From an uncultured Senegalimassilia sp. (GTDB taxonomy: Bacteria; Actinomycetota; Coriobacteriia; Coriobacteriales; Eggerthellaceae): a DNA stretch of 8,556 nucleotides. This document shows, piece after piece, positions 6,148 to 8,556 of this stretch (position 1 is its first letter; every line of letters starts with the position of its first letter). The notes below the pieces were generated by a model. That model was not told the DNA's origin. It saw only the letters and a program-made list of their open reading frames with translations, and made no database searches. The stretch is from the NCBI RefSeq assembly GCF_934632265.1, contig NZ_CAKTYH010000084.1, positions 1-8,556 of the forward strand, in the 5' to 3' direction. The translations under genes were made by a program, and so were the position numbers.

Positions 6148-6396
6148 TTTCTCCGGTCAGCGGTCTTTTCGATTCTTCTTTTCGATTCCTTAAAAGCATT
6201 ACCCGTACCTGAAGGCGGCCTTACAGACGCTTTACATAACGCCCCTAGACTTTGTACCTGCATGCCGAGGGTGTGCTGCGCCCTTGAAACGTCGCAGTAA
6301 TGCGTTCGAGATCGTCGGATCTTATATGAGATAGAGCCTCTCGAACGCTCGATGTTTTAACGACGCAATGAGGTTTTCGAAGGGAGAACAAAGGTA
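6148..6396 (+). other. Upstream region of the phosphate permease gene with a leader inverted repeat
   Basis: I see no gene here. It holds a 13-bp tandem duplication, TCTTTTCGATTC[TC], at 6164-6189. It also holds a perfect 10-bp inverted repeat, GCGTTCGAGA (6302-6311) with TCTCGAACGC (6339-6348), around a 27-nt loop, ending 48 nt before the permease start. The AAGGGAGA ribosome binding site is at 6380-6387. No -35/-10 pair was convincing enough to call. Confidence 0.45.
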
Positions 6397-7566
6397 ATGG
6401 ATCCGGCAACGCTGGTAATCGTCGGCTTGGTGATCGTCACCGCATTGACGTTTGACTTCACGAACGGTTTCCACGATACGGCAAATGCAATGGCCACGTC
6501 CATCGCAACGGGCGCGCTTAAGCCCAAGACCGCTGTTATCGCCGCGGGTACGCTGAACCTGGTCGGCGCGTTTCTGTCTGTAGAGGTCGCAAAGACCATC
6601 TCCGGTGGTCTGATCAACGAGCAAGTGGTAACCATCGCCCCTGAGTTCATCTTGGCGGGTCTGATTGGTGCCATCATTTGGAACCTGCTCACCTGGCTGG
6701 TGGGCCTTCCTTCCTCGAGCAGCCATGCGCTGTTCGGCGGCCTGGTCGGCGCCGTCATCATCGGTGCGGGCGTTGAGGGCGTGAACTTCGCTGCTGTCAT
6801 CACCAAGATCCTCGTCCCCGCTCTGGTGTCTCCCATCGTTGCCGGTTTGGCAGCCTTCTGCGCGGTGAAGCTCATTTTCACTGTGGTCAAGCACATGAGC
6901 GAGAAGCAGGTTGAGTCCGGCTTCCGTCACGGCCAGACCGTTACCGCTTGCCTGGTGGCTCTCTCGCACGGCACCAACGATGCGCAGAAGACCATGGGCA
7001 TCATCACGTTGACCCTTATCGCCGTGGGCCTGCAGCCTTCCGGCTCCGGTCCTGAGCTTTGGGTCGTCGCCATCTGCGGCCTTGCCATCGCCGCCGGCAC
7101 GTACATGGGCGGTTGGCGCGTCATCCGCACCTTGGGCAAGGGTCTGACCGAGATCAGCACTTCGCAGGGCTTCGCCGCTGAGGCTGCAAGCGCAACCACC
7201 ATTCTGGTTTCCTCTCACCTTGGCTTCGCGCTTTCCACCACGCAGGTTTGCTCCGGCTCCATCATCGGTACCGGCCTTGGCAAGAAGGGCAATCCGGTCA
7301 ACTGGGGCGTTGCTGGCCGTATGGCGATCGCCTGGCTGGTCACCTTCCCCGCGGCCGGCATCGTTGGCGCGCTTGCCTGCGCGTTGGCGAAAACCGGCGT
7401 CTGGGGCACCGTCGCAACGGTTGCCATCGCCGTGTGCGTCGCGCTGATCATCTTCCGCCTTTCGAAGCGCAATCCGGTCAACAGCGGCAACGTCAACGAT
7501 AGCCACGAGGTGAACATCAAGGCCGAGAAGGCTCGCGCGGTTCAGCCTCAAGCCCAGGCTGCGTAA
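6397..7566 (+). CDS. pit: PiT-family inorganic phosphate permease
   Basis: Inner-membrane, low-affinity phosphate transporter of the PHO4/PiT family, 389 aa, very hydrophobic with roughly ten membrane segments. The internally duplicated family signature is clear: DFTNGFHDTANA at 20-31 in the first half and SHGTNDAQKTMG at 190-201 in the second. The paired re-entrant motifs are GLPSSSSHALFGG (103-115) and a diverged ALSTTQVCSGSIIG (278-291). The C-terminal 35 residues are a hydrophilic cytoplasmic tail rich in Ala, Gln and Lys. The large central cytoplasmic loop of E. coli PitA is absent. The start ATG follows AAGGGAGA by 9 nt. No PhoU-like (DUF47) partner is next to it; instead a small membrane protein gene follows 12 nt downstream, almost certainly in the same operon. 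Sulfate or other oxyanions are possible alternative substrates in this family. Confidence 0.93.
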   Translation: MDPATLVIVGLVIVTALTFDFTNGFHDTANAMATSIATGALKPKTAVIAAGTLNLVGAFLSVEVAKTISGGLINEQVVTIAPEFILAGLIGAIIWNLLTWLVGLPSSSSHALFGGLVGAVIIGAGVEGVNFAAVITKILVPALVSPIVAGLAAFCAVKLIFTVVKHMSEKQVESGFRHGQTVTACLVALSHGTNDAQKTMGIITLTLIAVGLQPSGSGPELWVVAICGLAIAAGTYMGGWRVIRTLGKGLTEISTSQGFAAEAASATTILVSSHLGFALSTTQVCSGSIIGTGLGKKGNPVNWGVAGRMAIAWLVTFPAAGIVGALACALAKTGVWGTVATVAIAVCVALIIFRLSKRNPVNSGNVNDSHEVNIKAEKARAVQPQAQAA

Positions 7567-7578
7567 GGAAGGTAGAAT

Positions 7579-7809
7579 ATGATCACGACTGAAATCATTA
7601 GCTTCGCCACCGTTCTATTCACCGCGGTTTGCGTCGCAAGCCTTATCAGCGTCCTGTATGCATGGGGTTTGCGCATGTGGGCCGACGGCTCGGTAGATGC
7701 CCAGGGCAACGCTCATCTGCTGCACCGAGTGGTCTCCGTCATCTGCTTCACCGCCTGCGTCTCGATCGTCCTATTCGCCCTTTGGCTCATGATTCCGATG
7801 TTCCACTAA
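7579..7809 (+). CDS. Small two-TM membrane protein of unknown function, downstream of pit
   Basis: The 76-aa protein has two membrane segments, at about 7-31 and 51-73, joined by a short polar loop (MWADGSVDAQGNAHLLHR). By the positive-inside rule the loop, with R32, R50 and two His, is probably cytoplasmic, placing both ends outside; this is tentative. The gene starts 12 nt after the pit stop and has a strong AAGGAAGG site (7565-7572) overlapping that stop, with a 6-nt gap to ATG. This indicates translation from the same mRNA. I do not recognise a family. The tight linkage suggests a small accessory or regulatory subunit of the permease, which is inference. Composition matches its neighbours, with no sign of transfer. 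Confidence 0.8.
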   Translation: MITTEIISFATVLFTAVCVASLISVLYAWGLRMWADGSVDAQGNAHLLHRVVSVICFTACVSIVLFALWLMIPMFH

Positions 7810-7816
7810 TCAGGGT

Positions 7817-7846
7817 TTGCGGATAGGTGCTTTTGGCGGGTATTAT
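7817..7846 (+). promoter_or_regulatory. Candidate promoter for the universal stress protein gene
   Basis: TTGCGG (7817-7822) and TATTAT (7841-7846) are separated by 18 bp in the 81-nt gap before the usp start. The -10 box matches TATAAT at 5 of 6 positions; the -35 box is weak, matching at 3 of 6. Transcription would begin about 38 nt before the ATG. This would allow usp to be expressed independently of pit. Confidence 0.4.
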
Positions 7847-7890
7847 CTTCTGACCGATATCCGAATGCGATCACTTCGTTAGGAGTTGCA

Positions 7891-8550
7891 ATGGGAAGCA
7901 TTTTGGTAGGCATTGACGGCAGCGATCGCGGGCGTCGCGCCCTTGATTGGGCGGTGCGATTTGCTCGCGTGGTCGGTTACGACGTCCATATGCTGGCGGT
8001 CATCGACGAGGCGATCGCCAACAAAGCCGGGGTAAGCGTCGAAACCATCATCGAAACCGCGACGGCGGCGCTCGAGAAGAAGCGCCAGGCAGCTCTGGAA
8101 AGCTATCCCGACATGCACATCCAGTCCAGCGTCTCCGTCGGCGACATCGTCGGCGTGCTCGCCGATTCCGCGGCCATGCATGACCTGATCGTGCTGGGAA
8201 GCCACCACGGGCACACCATCGGTGAAACCATCGGCGGTGCGAAGGGCCTGCGCGTGTCCGTGTCCACCAGCGTCCCCACCGTTGTGGTACCCGCTGACTG
8301 GGATGCGAAGCAGCAGGGCGCTGGGATCGTCGTGGGCGTCGGCCCCGATGAGGCGGTCAGCGCACGCGCCATCGACTTCGGCGCGCGTGCTGCCGTGGCA
8401 TTCGGGCAGCCGCTTGAGCTGGTCAGCGCTTGGGGCGTCCCGGCGTGGCTTGAGCGCACCGCGGAATCCATGGGCGGCGGCTTGGCTCCCGTTGGCGAAC
8501 AGCGCCAGGCTGAGCTCGACCGTCAGCTCGGTCGCCTTGCTTACGAATAG
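7891..8550 (+). CDS. Universal stress protein, tandem Usp with a truncated second domain
   Basis: Cytoplasmic UspA-superfamily protein, 219 aa. Domain 1 (2-135) is complete: SILVGIDGSDRGRRALDWA opens it, and the ATP-binding loop starts at VLGSHHGHTIGETIGG (101-116) and ends in SVSTSVPTVVVP. A second domain opens at GAGIVVGVGPDEAVSARAIDFGA (about 143-165) but stops at LAYE, before its nucleotide-binding loop. Tandem Usp proteins are usually near 280-300 aa, so roughly 60-80 residues are missing. The stop TAG is followed by CCG GGG, as if Tyr-Pro-Gly had been read. Domain 1 has SYPD at the matching place, so a Tyr codon changed to TAG is likely. The start ATG follows AGGAG (7881-7885) by 5 nt. 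The window ends 6 nt past the stop, so the continuation cannot be checked. Linkage to phosphate uptake suggests a stress or energy-status role, but this is weak. Confidence 0.85.
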   Translation: MGSILVGIDGSDRGRRALDWAVRFARVVGYDVHMLAVIDEAIANKAGVSVETIIETATAALEKKRQAALESYPDMHIQSSVSVGDIVGVLADSAAMHDLIVLGSHHGHTIGETIGGAKGLRVSVSTSVPTVVVPADWDAKQQGAGIVVGVGPDEAVSARAIDFGARAAVAFGQPLELVSAWGVPAWLERTAESMGGGLAPVGEQRQAELDRQLGRLAYE

Positions 8551-8556
8551 CCGGGG

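Noticed and set aside
6021..6212. 63-aa plus-strand frame in the region before pit
   Set aside because: It begins inside the GTTCA array, has no Shine-Dalgarno and no recognisable feature.
6322..7551. 409-aa open frame on the minus strand
   Set aside because: It mirrors the phosphate permease, is a highly charged Arg/Asp/His/Gly protein with no recognisable domain, and has no convincing ribosome binding site.

Overview
The window is about 8.5 kb of fairly GC-rich bacterial chromosome. Gene content and style suggest a high-GC Gram-positive of the class Coriobacteriia (Eggerthellaceae-like). The reasons are the short peptide deformylase with a GMAANMIG motif, the HTH-fused AlaA-type aminotransferase, and strong AGGAG-type ribosome binding sites. 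This placement is inference from pattern recognition, not from a search.

Layout. 132-1439 (+) encodes a metal-dependent amidohydrolase. 1440-1619 holds a terminator-like hairpin and a good candidate promoter for 1620-2030 (+), a small peptide deformylase with an altered motif 1. 2031-2224 is a TTGC-rich spacer. 2225-4115 (+) is recQ, complete in every domain but split by one surplus G in a run of eight G (2548-2555). Between the convergent recQ and aminotransferase genes (4116-4344) lie two palindromic elements: a 17-bp perfect hairpin, and a REP-like element with a 16-bp tandem duplication.

4345-5910 (-) encodes an unusual fusion: an Xre-type helix-turn-helix domain, an acidic Pro/Glu linker, and a complete AlaA-like alanine aminotransferase. 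The segment 5911-6396 between it and the divergent phosphate permease is packed with GTTCA/TGAAC pentamers (17 in about 225 bp). A second cluster of seven lies inside the gene, in the DNA encoding the linker. Directly after that cluster, an internal Shine-Dalgarno and ATG could start a free-standing aminotransferase. Together these look like a self-regulating locus in which an operator-bearing intergenic spacer was turned into coding linker. This is the most interesting part of the window.

6397-7809 (+) is a PiT-type phosphate permease followed 12 nt later by a two-TM small protein of unknown function. 7891-8550 (+) encodes a universal stress protein whose second Usp domain is cut short by a TAG that sits where a Tyr codon would be expected. 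The recQ frameshift and this stop are both single-base events, so sequencing error has to be considered for each.
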